NCBI RefSeq assembly: GCF_002278135.3
Contig: NZ_CP029425.2
Location: forward strand, 8,284,001 to 8,348,000
DNA from: Bradyrhizobium ottawaense
GTDB taxonomy: Bacteria; Pseudomonadota; Alphaproteobacteria; Rhizobiales; Xanthobacteraceae
DNA length: 64,000 bases
Reading direction: 5' to 3'
Part shown: one piece after another, positions 26,867-35,719 of the stretch
Numbering within the stretch: position 1 is the stretch's first letter
Layout of the letters: each line of letters opens with the position of its first letter
Notes under the pieces: generated by a model
Seen by the model: only the letters and a program-made list of their open reading frames with translations
Told to the model about the DNA's origin: nothing
Database searches by the model: none
Position numbers and translations under genes: made by a program

Positions 26867-27685
26867 TCATGCGGCGCGTACCCCGAGTCCCTGATCGTCG
26901 CGCAGGGCCGCGTTTGCAAATTGCTCAATCGCGTCAAGCGTCGCCCCCGGCGCTTCACGATGCGGGGAATGGCCCGCGTCTGAAATGACTTTAAAATCTA
27001 TCGGACAGTAACACTCTTCCTGCGCAATTTCGACCTGACGCAATGTCCCATATTGGTCGCCAGCACCTTGCAGGACCATGATGGGTACGCGGATATAGGC
27101 CAGGTATTCCGAGATGTCCCAGTCGCGGAATTTCGGATCGAGCCAGGCGCCGTTCCAGCCGTAGAAGGCGTTGTCGACGTCCTTGTGCCAGCGCGCCAGC
27201 TTGGCCTTCAGGTCCGTGGTCTCGAAGCTGGTCTTGATCTCCGCGATGGATTTCACCGAGATGTCCTCGACGATGAAATGCGGCGCGATCAGCACGAGGC
27301 CGCTCAGGCGGTGGTCCTGATGCGCGCCCGCATAGATCGTTGCGATCGAGGCGCCGTCGGAATGGCCGAGCAGCAGGCCGCGCTTGAAGCCGATCGCATC
27401 GAGCAGCTTCGGCAGCACGTCCAGCGCCTCGCGCTGCATATAGTCCAGCGGCCGCGGCAATTTCACCGGGCTCGACTGGCCGTAGCCGGAGCGCGAATAG
27501 GCGAAGATGCCGGCACCGGTGGCTTGCTGCAGCTTCTCGGGAAAATCGCCCCAGAGTCCGACCGAGCCGAGCCCTTCGTGCAGCATGACGATGGTCGGCG
27601 CGTCCGCGGCCTCAGGCGCGAGCCATTTGTATTCGAGGCTGGCGCCGTCGACGCTGAGGAAGCCGGTGGGGGTGAGGTTGGTCAT
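26867..27685 (-). CDS. Alpha/beta hydrolase of the box cluster
   Basis: A 272-residue alpha/beta hydrolase. The nucleophile elbow is 'GHSDGAS' (GxSxG), the acid is probably in 'VLQGAGDQYGT', and the base is in 'SDAGHSPHREAP'. It lacks a signal peptide. It lies between benzoate-CoA ligase and the DUF309 gene on the same strand, so it is likely part of the box operon. A thioesterase or ring-cleavage-product hydrolase role in CoA-dependent benzoate breakdown is inferred from context only. Confidence 0.9.
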   Translation of the reverse strand: MTNLTPTGFLSVDGASLEYKWLAPEAADAPTIVMLHEGLGSVGLWGDFPEKLQQATGAGIFAYSRSGYGQSSPVKLPRPLDYMQREALDVLPKLLDAIGFKRGLLLGHSDGASIATIYAGAHQDHRLSGLVLIAPHFIVEDISVKSIAEIKTSFETTDLKAKLARWHKDVDNAFYGWNGAWLDPKFRDWDISEYLAYIRVPIMVLQGAGDQYGTLRQVEIAQEECYCPIDFKVISDAGHSPHREAPGATLDAIEQFANAALRDDQGLGVRAA

Positions 27686-27705
27686 CTCTGCGCTCTTCTC
27701 TCTCC

Positions 27706-27793
27706 GTCGTCATGCCCGGGCTTGACCCGGGCATCCACGTCTTTCCTCGTACGCGGCGACGCGTGGATGGCCGGGACAAGCCCGGCCATGACG
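27706..27793. repeat. dispersed inverted repeat, 'cgtcatgcccggg' family
   Basis: cgtcatgcccgggcttgacc at the left and acaagcccggccatgacgg at the right, with catccacgtc / gcgtggatg inside. A second copy is at 43087-43172. It is located between bclA and the hydrolase gene. Confidence 0.8.
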
Positions 27794-27800
27794 GCTGTGG

Positions 27801-29342
27801 CTAATTCGCCCCATCCCGCAACTTGAACCGCTGGATCTTGCCTGTCGCCGTCTTCGGCAAGGACTCCACCACGTCGATCCAGCGCGGATATTTCCACGGG
27901 CCGATCTTCTGCTTGACGTGCTCCTTCAGCATTTCCTGAAGATCGCTCGTCGTCGCGCCCGGCCGCAGCACGACGAAGGCTTTTGGCTTCAACAGCCCTT
28001 CCGGATCGGCCTCGGGCACGACGGCGGCCTCCAGCACGGCGGGATGCGTGATCAGCGCGCTCTCGACCTCGAACGGCGAGACCCAGATGCCGGAGACCTT
28101 GAACATGTCGTCGGCGCGGCCGCAGAAGGTGTAGCGGCCGTCCGCGTCGCGGACATATTTGTCGCCGGTGCGGGTCCACGGTCCCTCAAAAGTGCGGCGG
28201 CTCTTGTGGCGCTGGTTCCAGTAGCCCTCGCCGGCCGAGGGCGCATCGACCAGGAGCTCGCCGACCTCGCCGTCGGCAACATCTTGCCCGGCCTCATTGA
28301 CGAGCCGCACCGCATAGCCCGGCACCGGCTTGCCGGAGGAGCCGTATTTGATATCGCCGGGCGCGTTCGACAGGAAGATGTGCAAGAGCTCGGTCGAGCC
28401 GACGCCGTCGAGGATGTCGACGCCGAAGCGCGCCTTCCAGCTGGTGCCAACGGATTCCGGCAGCGCCTCGCCGGCCGAGGTGCAGATGCGCAAGGCGCCG
28501 CCGCCACGCTCGGCCTTCATGGTCTCGTCGTTGAGCATCGCCGCGAACAAGGTCGGCACGCCGTAGAAGATCGACGGCTTGTAGCGGTTCATCAGGTCGA
28601 ACATCCGCGCCGGCGTCGGCCGTTCGCTGTTGAGGATCACGCTGGCGCCGACCGACATCGGGAAGGTCAGCGCGTTGCCGAGCCCATAGGCGAAGAACAG
28701 CTTGGCGGCGGAGAGACACACATCGCTCTCGCGGATGCCGAGCACCTGTTTGGCGTAGGTGTCGGCGGTCGCCTGCAAATTGGAATGGATATGGCGCACG
28801 CCCTTGGGCATGCCGGTCGAGCCGGACGAATAGAGCCAGAACGCCGGCTCATCCGGATGCGTCGCGGCGGTGGTGAACTGATCACTCTCGCCCGCGAGCT
28901 CCTCGGCGAGCTGCTTGTGGCCGTTCTGCTTGGCGCCGGACACAACGACATGCTCGAGATCGGGCATGCGGCCGACGACGTCCTTGATGACAGGGTAGAG
29001 CGCCTCGGAGACGAACAGCACGCGCGCACGGCAGTCGGCGAGGATGTAGGCGTACTGGTCCGCGGTCAGCAGCGTGTTGAGCGGCACCGGCACGATGCCG
29101 GCGCGGATCGCGCCCAGGAACACCACCGGGAAATCGACGGTGTCCAGCATGATCATCGCGACGCGCTCCTCGCGGCGGACGCCGAGCCGGCGCAGCATGT
29201 TGGCGGCGCGTCGGCTCTCGCGCTGAAGCTCGCCATAGGTGAGCCGCGAGACGGTGTCGTCGAAGGCCAGCTTGTTGCCCCGGCCCTCCTCGACGTTGCG
29301 GTCGAGCAGCCAGGTCACCGCGTTATAGGATCCCTCGCTCAC
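27801..29342 (-). CDS. bclA: Benzoate-CoA ligase
   Basis: A 513-residue AMP-forming ligase that activates benzoate to benzoyl-CoA, the entry to the box pathway. The AMP-binding P-loop is 'YSSGSTGMPKGVRH'. Further blocks are 'DGVGSTELLHIFLSN', 'WTRTGDKYV' and the catalytic lysine in 'PKTATGKIQRFKLR'. The N-terminal 'YNAVTWLLDRNVEEGRGNKLAF' is typical of benzoate-CoA ligases. The start is a GTG at 29342 with GGGGGAG upstream; TATAAT at 29370-29365 is a candidate -10. It is first gene of the box operon and divergent from boxR. Confidence 0.95.
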   Translation of the reverse strand: MSEGSYNAVTWLLDRNVEEGRGNKLAFDDTVSRLTYGELQRESRRAANMLRRLGVRREERVAMIMLDTVDFPVVFLGAIRAGIVPVPLNTLLTADQYAYILADCRARVLFVSEALYPVIKDVVGRMPDLEHVVVSGAKQNGHKQLAEELAGESDQFTTAATHPDEPAFWLYSSGSTGMPKGVRHIHSNLQATADTYAKQVLGIRESDVCLSAAKLFFAYGLGNALTFPMSVGASVILNSERPTPARMFDLMNRYKPSIFYGVPTLFAAMLNDETMKAERGGGALRICTSAGEALPESVGTSWKARFGVDILDGVGSTELLHIFLSNAPGDIKYGSSGKPVPGYAVRLVNEAGQDVADGEVGELLVDAPSAGEGYWNQRHKSRRTFEGPWTRTGDKYVRDADGRYTFCGRADDMFKVSGIWVSPFEVESALITHPAVLEAAVVPEADPEGLLKPKAFVVLRPGATTSDLQEMLKEHVKQKIGPWKYPRWIDVVESLPKTATGKIQRFKLRDGAN

Positions 29343-29413
29343 GGACTTCTCCCCCGAATTTAGAATTATAATTCATAGAAAGACACCGCGGCGGCTTGCT
29401 GTCAATGCTAGCA

Positions 29414-29428
29414 GGCATTATGTTTCAT
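29414..29428. promoter_or_regulatory. BoxR-like site in the bclA-boxR intergenic region
   Basis: GGCATTATGTTTCAT, 12 of 15 identical to the site at 26300. It sits in the 137 bp divergent region, where a regulator of both bclA and boxR should bind. Confidence 0.45.
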
Positions 29429-29479
29429 TAAAATGCGCCGCAGGACACCCTTCAAAGAGACATCCCTTAAAGAAGGCTC

Positions 29480-30388
29480 ATGACCGACAGTCCCGACGCA
29501 GAATCCCGATTTCTCGAACAGCTCGGCCAGCGCGTGCGCACCATGCGCGCGCTGCGCGGCATGTCGCGCAAGGTGCTCGCCAAGGTATCAGGAATCTCGG
29601 AGCGCTACATCGCGCAGCTCGAAAGCGGCAAGGGCAATGTCTCCATCGTGCTCTTGCGCCGTGTCTCCGACGCGATGGGCGCGCATCTCGAAGATCTGCT
29701 TCCCTCCGCCGATCCGACACCGGACTGGCAGATGTTTCGCGACCTGCTGCGCAAGGCCACGCCTGCCCAGATCGCGCAGGCAAAAGATCTGCTCGCCGGC
29801 GGCAGCGCCTCGGCGCCGCGGCGCGCGCCGTTCTGCGGCATCGCGCTGATCGGCCTGCGCGGCGCCGGCAAGTCGACGCTCGGGCGCATGCTGGCGAAGA
29901 AAGTTGGCTGGAGTTTTGTGGAGCTCAACAAGGAGATCGAGCAGCAGAACGGGCTCTCGGTCGCCGAGATCATCGCGCTGTACGGCCAGGAAGGCTTTCG
30001 CCGCATGGAGCAGGCGGCGCTTCAGCAGCTGCTCGCGCGCAACGAGCTGATGGTGCTGGCGACCGGCGGCGGCATCGTCTCCGAGCCTTTGACCTTCGAC
30101 CAGATCCTGACCTCGTTCTACACGATCTGGCTGAAGGCCGAGCCCGAGGAGCACATGGCCCGCGTCCGTCGCCAGGGCGACCTGCGCCCGATGGCCGACG
30201 ACCGCTCCGCGATGGCGGAGCTGCGCAACATCCTGCTCAGCCGCGAGCCGCTATACTCGCGCGCGACGGCGGTGGTGGACACGGCAGGTCTCAGCGTGGA
30301 TGCGGCCGCCGCACGGCTGATCGATGCGGTGCGCCCGGTGCTGCAGAACGAAGCCCGCAGCTTCGGGCTGCGCAGCGTGGCGCTGTAG
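29480..30388 (+). CDS. boxR: BoxR/BzdR-type benzoyl-CoA-responsive regulator
   Basis: A 302-residue regulator made of an XRE-type helix-turn-helix (residues about 15-75, 'LGQRVRTMRALRGMSRKVLAKVSGISERYIAQLESGKGN') joined to a shikimate-kinase-like domain (from about 115). The latter has a Walker A 'GLRGAGKSTLG' and the block 'ELNKEIEQQNGLSVAEIIALYGQEGFRRME'. This domain order is diagnostic of BoxR/BzdR. In those proteins the kinase-like domain senses benzoyl-CoA and relieves repression of the benzoate genes. It is divergent from bclA. The RBS is weak (AGAAGG). Confidence 0.95.
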   Translation: MTDSPDAESRFLEQLGQRVRTMRALRGMSRKVLAKVSGISERYIAQLESGKGNVSIVLLRRVSDAMGAHLEDLLPSADPTPDWQMFRDLLRKATPAQIAQAKDLLAGGSASAPRRAPFCGIALIGLRGAGKSTLGRMLAKKVGWSFVELNKEIEQQNGLSVAEIIALYGQEGFRRMEQAALQQLLARNELMVLATGGGIVSEPLTFDQILTSFYTIWLKAEPEEHMARVRRQGDLRPMADDRSAMAELRNILLSREPLYSRATAVVDTAGLSVDAAAARLIDAVRPVLQNEARSFGLRSVAL

Positions 30389-30418
30389 GGCGATTGGATC
30401 TCGCTGGAGCTACACTCT

Positions 30419-30555
30419 CCGCTGTCGTCCCTGCGAAAGCAGGGACCCATACCGCGTGATCTATCGGTAGCGCGCGCCGCCAATCCCGAACGACCAGTCT
30501 TCGCCAAACTCCTCTCTGGGGTAATGGGTCCCTGCGTTCGCAGGGACGACAGCGG
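30419..30555. repeat. dispersed inverted repeat, 'ccgctgtcgtccctgcg' family
   Basis: ccgctgtcgtccctgcgaaa at the left and ttcgcagggacgacagcgg at the right, with agggacccat / atgggtccct inside. It lies after the boxR stop. Confidence 0.8.
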
Positions 30556-30585
30556 AGATTTGTGATCGAGCTGCGACCATCATAT

Positions 30586-31011
30586 ATGCAGGCCCAGCAG
30601 CAAACATCCGGACCACCAATGACCTCCACCGACGTCACCACCATGTTCGAGCGGATCGGCGGCAGTGCCACGATCGACGCCCTTGTCGACCGCTTCTACG
30701 ACCGCATGGACACGCTGCCGGAGGCGCAGATCATCCGCGCGATGCATGCGGACGACCTCGGCCTGATCAGGAACGTGCTGAAGCGCTATCTCACCGAGTG
30801 GACCGGCGGCCCGCGGCTTTACTCCGTCGAGAAGGGCCATCCGCGGCTGCGCCAGCGGCACATCGGCTTTGCCATCGGCGATGCCGAGCGCAATGCATGG
30901 ATGGTCTGCATGCGCGGCGCGCTGGAAGAGACGGTCGTCGACACGATCGCGCGGCAGGACCTCGACCGCGCATTGTCCGGTCTCGCCGACTGGATGCGCA
31001 ACCGGCAATGA
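30586..31011 (+). CDS. Group II truncated haemoglobin
   Basis: A truncated haemoglobin of about 141 residues (130 if the ATG at 30619 is used; neither start has a clear RBS). The group II pattern is visible: 'MFERIGGSATIDALVDRFYDRM' with the B10 tyrosine, 'RLYSVEKGHPRLRQRHIGFAIG' with the proximal F8 histidine, and the G8 tryptophan in 'NAWMVCM'. It binds O2 or NO through haem. Its position next to boxR suggests that it may supply or buffer oxygen for the BoxB oxygenase, which is an inference. Confidence 0.92.
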   Translation: MQAQQQTSGPPMTSTDVTTMFERIGGSATIDALVDRFYDRMDTLPEAQIIRAMHADDLGLIRNVLKRYLTEWTGGPRLYSVEKGHPRLRQRHIGFAIGDAERNAWMVCMRGALEETVVDTIARQDLDRALSGLADWMRNRQ

Positions 31012-31065
31012 TCCGGTCAGCGTGACGTTCCCGGCGTTTGACCGGCCCGCGAGACTTCGACGCGG

Positions 31066-31398
31066 CTAGATCGACCAGTAGTTCGGATGCTGGTAGGGCC
31101 GCGAGCGGTCGCCCCAGTCGAACTCATCGCCATCGACTTCGCAGGGACCGCTGCTCAATTGCTCCGGCGTCAGTTCGACCTGGAAGGCCTGACGGCCCGG
31201 ATCATATTTCAACGCGCTCCACTGCACGGGATAATGGTGATGTGTCCCGAGCAACCTGCCGGTCTTGATCACGGCGTAAGCGACCGTTCCACTGACCTTG
31301 TCGAGCATCAATCGTTCGATCGTGCCGAGCTTCGTGCCGTCGCCACCATAGACGGCGACGTGCTCGACGCGATCACTGGGAACCATGGTGTGTTGCAT
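31066..31398 (-). CDS. PRC-barrel domain protein
   Basis: A 110-residue protein with one PRC-barrel domain ('HVAVYGGDGTKLGTIERLMLDKVSGTVAYAVIKTG', 'HHYPVQWSALKYDPGRQAFQVELTPEQLSSGP'). This soluble beta-barrel is found in stress and photosynthetic-reaction-centre-associated proteins. The family is common in Bradyrhizobium; function unknown. Convergent with the haemoglobin gene. Confidence 0.88.
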   Translation of the reverse strand: MQHTMVPSDRVEHVAVYGGDGTKLGTIERLMLDKVSGTVAYAVIKTGRLLGTHHHYPVQWSALKYDPGRQAFQVELTPEQLSSGPCEVDGDEFDWGDRSRPYQHPNYWSI

Positions 31399-31448
31399 GG
31401 CGTGCTCCCTCGTCTTGTGTGGCGCGCATTATAGCACAGACGGCGGAA

Positions 31449-31565
31449 TGTAGGGTGGGTTAGCGTCAGCGTAACCCACCTCTTTAGGTCTCGGGGCGCG
31501 AGAAGTGGTGGGTTACGCCAAGCGACTGCGCTTCGCGCAGCCGCCAAGGCTAACCCACCCTACGC
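31449..31565. repeat. dispersed inverted repeat, 'gtagggtgggttagc' type
   Basis: gtagggtgggttagcgtcag at the left and ggctaacccaccctacgc at the right, with an inner gtaacccacc / ggtgggttac pair. Related to the 'gtagggtgggcaaa' copies. It ends just at the IclR stop. Confidence 0.8.
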
Positions 31566-32351
31566 TTACAGCAGCTGCGAACGCACCGACTCCGCGCCCT
31601 CCTGCAACAGCGGCAGGAAACGGCCGATCAATTCCTGCGCCGGCACCCGATCGACATGGGCGCCCATGTTGATGGCGGCGACGATCACGTCGTCGTAGCG
31701 GCACACCGGAACCGAGATCGAGCGGAAATGCGGCTCGGCCTCGCGGTCGACCAGTGAATAGCCTTGCGTGCGATCGGCGGCGATGCGCGCTAGCAGCGCC
31801 TTCGGGTCGATCTGCGTCTGCGGCGTCAGCGCCTGGCGCGTCATCGCCTTCAGGCGCGCGGCAAGGTCGGCATCGTCAAGCTGGCCGAGCATGGCGCGGC
31901 CGACCGAGGTGCAGAACGAAGGCAGCCGATAGCCGATCTCCAACCCGCCCGAGAACACGCGCGCCGGGCTGCCTCGGGCAATGAACACGACGTCATCGCC
32001 GTCGAGCACCGCGAGCGAGGAGATTTCGTTCGCCGCGGTCGCGACACGATCGAGCACGGGCTGGAGCACCGCAACGAGCTGGTTGGAACGCAAGTAAGAT
32101 GCCGCCAGCGTCAGCACATGCGGTGTCAGCGAGAACAGCTTGCCATCGCCGCTGACGAAGCCGCCGCGCTGGAGCGTGAACAGCATACGCCGCGCGGTGG
32201 CGCGCGGCAGGTCCGCGGCGCGGGCGAGATCGCTCAGCGTCATCGGGCCGGCCGTCGTGCCGAAGCATTGCAGCAGGCGCAGGCCGCGATCGAGCGCTTC
32301 GACGAAATCCGTCGCGCGCTCGTCGGTCTCGCTCCGCTTCAGTTTGGGCAT
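31566..32351 (-). CDS. IclR family transcriptional regulator
   Basis: A 261-residue IclR regulator. The winged helix is 'LSDLARAADLPRATARRMLFTLQRGGFVSGDG' and the C-terminal effector domain contains 'FCTSVGRAMLGQL', as in PcaR/PobR-type regulators of aromatic catabolism. The start MPKLKRSETDERATDFVEALDRG at 32351 is chosen; the extra upstream 18 residues are unlikely. It is divergent from the Rieske oxygenase gene (113 bp between them) and is its likely regulator. Confidence 0.93.
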   Translation of the reverse strand: MPKLKRSETDERATDFVEALDRGLRLLQCFGTTAGPMTLSDLARAADLPRATARRMLFTLQRGGFVSGDGKLFSLTPHVLTLAASYLRSNQLVAVLQPVLDRVATAANEISSLAVLDGDDVVFIARGSPARVFSGGLEIGYRLPSFCTSVGRAMLGQLDDADLAARLKAMTRQALTPQTQIDPKALLARIAADRTQGYSLVDREAEPHFRSISVPVCRYDDVIVAAINMGAHVDRVPAQELIGRFLPLLQEGAESVRSQLL

Positions 32352-32464
32352 GGTGACGGGACAATCCTGCAAAATAGTGCTTGCTGCTGCTCCAAGGCAT
32401 GTCATAATTCGCCCATTCGTTCAATAGGCGAACAAACGCCACTCCACAGAGGGATGCTACTGCC

Positions 32465-33823
32465 ATGATGAGCCAGGAGCAGAACGACCTGATCACCCGC
32501 ACCGGTCCGAAGGATCCGTGCGGAAAGCTGATGCGGAGCTACTGGCAGCCGGCGGCGCTGGTGGATGAGCTCGAAGGCGATCGTCCGATCCGTCCCGTTA
32601 AGCTGCTCGGCGAGAACCTGGTGCTGTTCCGTGACGAGACCGGACGCTACGGCCTGATCGACCGGCACTGCGCGCATCGCGGCGCCGACCTCGCGTTCGG
32701 ACGGCTCGAGCACGGCGGCCTGCGCTGCGCCTTCCACGGCTGGCTGTTCGACGCCACCGGCCAGTGCATCGAGACGCCGGCCGAGCCGAAGGACTCGAAG
32801 CTCTGCCAGAACATCCGCCAGCGCTCCTATCCGGTGGTCGAGAAGAGCGGCATCCTCTGGGCCTATCTCGGCGAGGGTGAGCCGCCGGCCTTTCCGGAGC
32901 TCGACTGTTTCGTCGCGCCTGATACTCACACCTTTGCGTTCAAGGGCCACATGGCCTGCAACTGGCTTCAGGCACTCGAAGTCGGCATCGATCCCGCGCA
33001 CGCCTCCTATCTGCATCGCTTCTTCGAGGACGAGGACACCTCCACCGCCTACGGCAAGCAATTCCGCGGCGCCTCCGCCGGGTCTGATCTGCCGATGACG
33101 AAGATCTTGCGCGAGTACGACCGCCCGATCATCAATGTCGAGCACACCGAATACGGCCTGAGGCTGATCGCGCTGCGCGAGATCGACGAGGAGCGCACCC
33201 ATGTGCGCGTCACCAACCAGCTCTTCCCGCACGGCTTCGTCATCCCCATGAGCACGGAGATGACGATCACGCAGTGGCACGTGCCGGTCGACGACGAGAA
33301 CTGCTACTGGTACGCGATCTTCACCAGCTATTCGAACCCGGTCGACAAGCAGAAGATGCGCGACCAGCGGCTCGAGCTCTATGAGCTGCCGGACTACAAA
33401 TCGCGCAAGAACCGCAGCAACGATTACGGCTTCGATCCGCACGAGCAGCAGACCGCGACCTATACCGGCATGGGCACCGACATCAACGTCCACGACCAGT
33501 GGGCGGTGGAATCGATGGGCGCGATCCAGGACCGCACCAAGGAGCATCTCGGCTCGAGCGACAAGGCGATCGTGCAATATCGCCGCCTGCTGCGACAGGA
33601 GATCGAGAAGGTCGGCGGCGGCGAGAAGCCGATGCTGTTCCTGGACGAGGCCAACGCGCGCTGCATCCAGGGACCGGCGACCATGGACGGCATCGGGCCG
33701 ACCCAGGGGTGGGAGCTCTACTGGATGGAGATCGACGTCAAGCGCCGCCGCGGCGCACCCTGGGCCGCACCGGTGCCGAAGGAGATCGCGGACAACGTGC
33801 ACCGGCTGACGGCGGCGGAGTGA
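32465..33823 (+). CDS. Rieske non-haem iron aromatic oxygenase, alpha subunit
   Basis: A 452-residue oxygenase subunit. The Rieske motif is 'CAHRGADLAFGRLEHGGLRCAFHGW' positions about 68-92 (CxH...CxxH), and the mononuclear iron site is 'GIDPAHASYLHRFFED' (D-x2-H-x4-H). Sequence style is that of the phthalate 4,5-dioxygenase group, which works as an alpha-only enzyme with a separate reductase. No reductase is next to it. It is followed 130 bp later by a GS-like ligase on the same strand, with an inverted repeat between. The substrate is unknown. Confidence 0.92.
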   Translation: MMSQEQNDLITRTGPKDPCGKLMRSYWQPAALVDELEGDRPIRPVKLLGENLVLFRDETGRYGLIDRHCAHRGADLAFGRLEHGGLRCAFHGWLFDATGQCIETPAEPKDSKLCQNIRQRSYPVVEKSGILWAYLGEGEPPAFPELDCFVAPDTHTFAFKGHMACNWLQALEVGIDPAHASYLHRFFEDEDTSTAYGKQFRGASAGSDLPMTKILREYDRPIINVEHTEYGLRLIALREIDEERTHVRVTNQLFPHGFVIPMSTEMTITQWHVPVDDENCYWYAIFTSYSNPVDKQKMRDQRLELYELPDYKSRKNRSNDYGFDPHEQQTATYTGMGTDINVHDQWAVESMGAIQDRTKEHLGSSDKAIVQYRRLLRQEIEKVGGGEKPMLFLDEANARCIQGPATMDGIGPTQGWELYWMEIDVKRRRGAPWAAPVPKEIADNVHRLTAAE

Positions 33824-33840
33824 CGTTCGTGTACCGAACC

Positions 33841-33933
33841 CGTAGGGTGGGCAAGAGCGCAACGCGCCGTGCCCACCATGCTTCGGTGTGGTCGATAGAC
33901 GCGGTGGGCACGCTCCGCTTTGCCCACCCTACG
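33841..33933. repeat. dispersed inverted repeat, 'gtagggtgggcaa' family
   Basis: cgtagggtgggcaagagcgc at the left and gctttgcccaccctacg at the right; inner gtgcccacc / ggtgggcac. It lies between the Rieske and GS-like genes, so it is transcribed in the mRNA if the two form an operon. Confidence 0.8.
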
Positions 33934-33953
33934 GCAGCTGAGGGAGTAGCAAA

Positions 33954-35390
33954 GTGACTTTCGTCGCGCGTCATGCGCTGTGGTCGGATGAGCAGAGGGA
34001 CGCCGCGACGCGCATGCGCCGTCTCGTCGAGGACAAGAACCTCGAGGTCATCCGCCTCGCCTTCCCCGACCAGCACGGCATCCTGCGCGGCAAGACCATC
34101 ATCGCCTCCGAGGCGATCGCCTCGCTGGAGAGCGGCTGCTCCATCACAACGACCATGCTCGCCAAGGATACTTCGCACCGCACGGTATTCCCCGTGTTCA
34201 CCGCGGGCGGCGGCTTCGGCATGAAGGAGATGGAGGGCGCGGCCGACGTGCTGATGGTCGCCGACCCCACGACGTTTCGCGTCTTGCCGTGGGCGCCGAC
34301 CACGGGCTGGGTGCTGTGCGACCTCTACTTCAATGACGGCCGCCCGGTGCCGTTCGCGACGCGCTCGCTCTATCGCAAGGTGCTCGACCAGCTCGCCAGC
34401 CGCGGCCACGATTTCGTCGCCGGGCTCGAGGTCGAATTCCACATCTTCAAGCTCGACGACCCGCATATGCGGCCCGAGGACGCCGGCCAGCCGGGCACGC
34501 CACCATCAGTGAGCCTGCTCAGCCACGGCTATCAATATCTCACCGAGCAGCGCTTCGATCAGATGGAGCCGGTGCTGGAGATCCTGCGCCGCGACATCGT
34601 CGCGCTCGGGCTGCCCCTGCGCTCGGTCGAGGTCGAGTTCGGGCCGAGCCAGTGCGAGTTCACCTTCGCGCCGAAGAAGGGCCTGGAGCCCGCCGACAAC
34701 ATGGTGCTGTTTCGGAGCGCCGTGAAGCAGATCGCGCGCCGGCACGGCTATCACGCCACCTTCATGTGCCGCCCGAAACTGCCGAATGTGTTCGCGAGCG
34801 GCTGGCACCTGCACCAGTCGATCGTCTCGCGCGCCAGCGGCGAAAACATCTTCATGGCCAAGGACGGCAGTGAGCCGCTCAGCGCGTTTGGCCGGGCGTA
34901 CCTTGGCGGCCTGCTCGACCACGCCCGCGCCTCGACCGTGTTCACCACGCCGACCATCAACGGCTACAAGCGCTACCGCTCCTATTCGCTGGCGCCCGAC
35001 CGCGCGATCTGGGGCCGCGACAATCGCGGCGTGATGATCCGCGTGCTCGGCGGTGCCAATGATGCCGCAACGCGCCTGGAGAACCGCATCGGCGAGCCCG
35101 CCGCCAATCCCTATCTCTACATGGCCTCGCAGATTCTCTCGGGCCTCGACGGCGTCGATCGCAAGCTCGATCCCGGCCCCTCCGCCGACACGCCCTACGA
35201 GACCAAGGCGCCGCTGCTGCCGAAATCGTTACGCGATGCGGTCAGCGCGCTGAAGGACGATCCGTTCTTCCGCGAGAAGTTCGGTCCGGAGTTCGTCGAC
35301 TATTACACCCACATCAAGAACGCCGAGATCGACCGCTTCCTGTCAGAAGTGACCGATTGGGAGCACCGCGAGTATTTCGAGGCGTTTTGA
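33954..35390 (+). CDS. Glutamine-synthetase-like amine ligase
   Basis: A 478-residue member of the glutamine synthetase superfamily. Metal-ligand blocks are present: 'GLEVEFHIFKLDD', 'EVEFGPSQCEFTFAP' and the GSGWH-like 'FASGWHLHQS', followed by 'RLENRIGEPAANPYLYMA'. The start is a GTG at 33954 with GGGAG upstream. It is too divergent for ammonium-assimilating GS and resembles gamma-glutamyl-amine ligases. In aniline and isopropylamine catabolism such ligases make gamma-glutamyl amides before oxidation. Pairing with a Rieske oxygenase recalls the aniline system, but the substrate is unknown. Confidence 0.88.
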   Translation: MTFVARHALWSDEQRDAATRMRRLVEDKNLEVIRLAFPDQHGILRGKTIIASEAIASLESGCSITTTMLAKDTSHRTVFPVFTAGGGFGMKEMEGAADVLMVADPTTFRVLPWAPTTGWVLCDLYFNDGRPVPFATRSLYRKVLDQLASRGHDFVAGLEVEFHIFKLDDPHMRPEDAGQPGTPPSVSLLSHGYQYLTEQRFDQMEPVLEILRRDIVALGLPLRSVEVEFGPSQCEFTFAPKKGLEPADNMVLFRSAVKQIARRHGYHATFMCRPKLPNVFASGWHLHQSIVSRASGENIFMAKDGSEPLSAFGRAYLGGLLDHARASTVFTTPTINGYKRYRSYSLAPDRAIWGRDNRGVMIRVLGGANDAATRLENRIGEPAANPYLYMASQILSGLDGVDRKLDPGPSADTPYETKAPLLPKSLRDAVSALKDDPFFREKFGPEFVDYYTHIKNAEIDRFLSEVTDWEHREYFEAF

Positions 35391-35719
35391 CATCCTGTCT
35401 TGGAAGTCCGCTCAAGAGCGCAACAGCTCCAGGCTCACGGCCGTGTGAAGCGGCTTCGTCGCGCCGGTTCCGACGACATCGCACCGCTGCCGGACGAAGC
35501 CATTTTCCATCCCCGCGAAAACCCACTGAAAGACTCCTGCGCTAGGATTCCTGCATGTGATCAACAGTGGAGTTCGATCATGTGGGACCAGTTATTCAGC
35601 CTGATCTACCGCCTGTCGTGCCGGGCAACCTTGATCAACATCGGTCGGCATCATCTGGCGCGCTGAACTCAATGGATGCGCGATAGGTAAGACGGATTGA
35701 CCAGATTAGGAGCGTTTCC
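35391..35719 (+). other. 329 bp gap with one possible small ORF
   Basis: No repeat of the common families. The only candidate is a 28-codon frame, ATG at 35580, beginning MWDQLFSLIYRL, preceded by a GGAG about ten bases upstream and ending at 35666. It could be a short membrane peptide. A second gene may start from a promoter here (35720). Confidence 0.35.
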
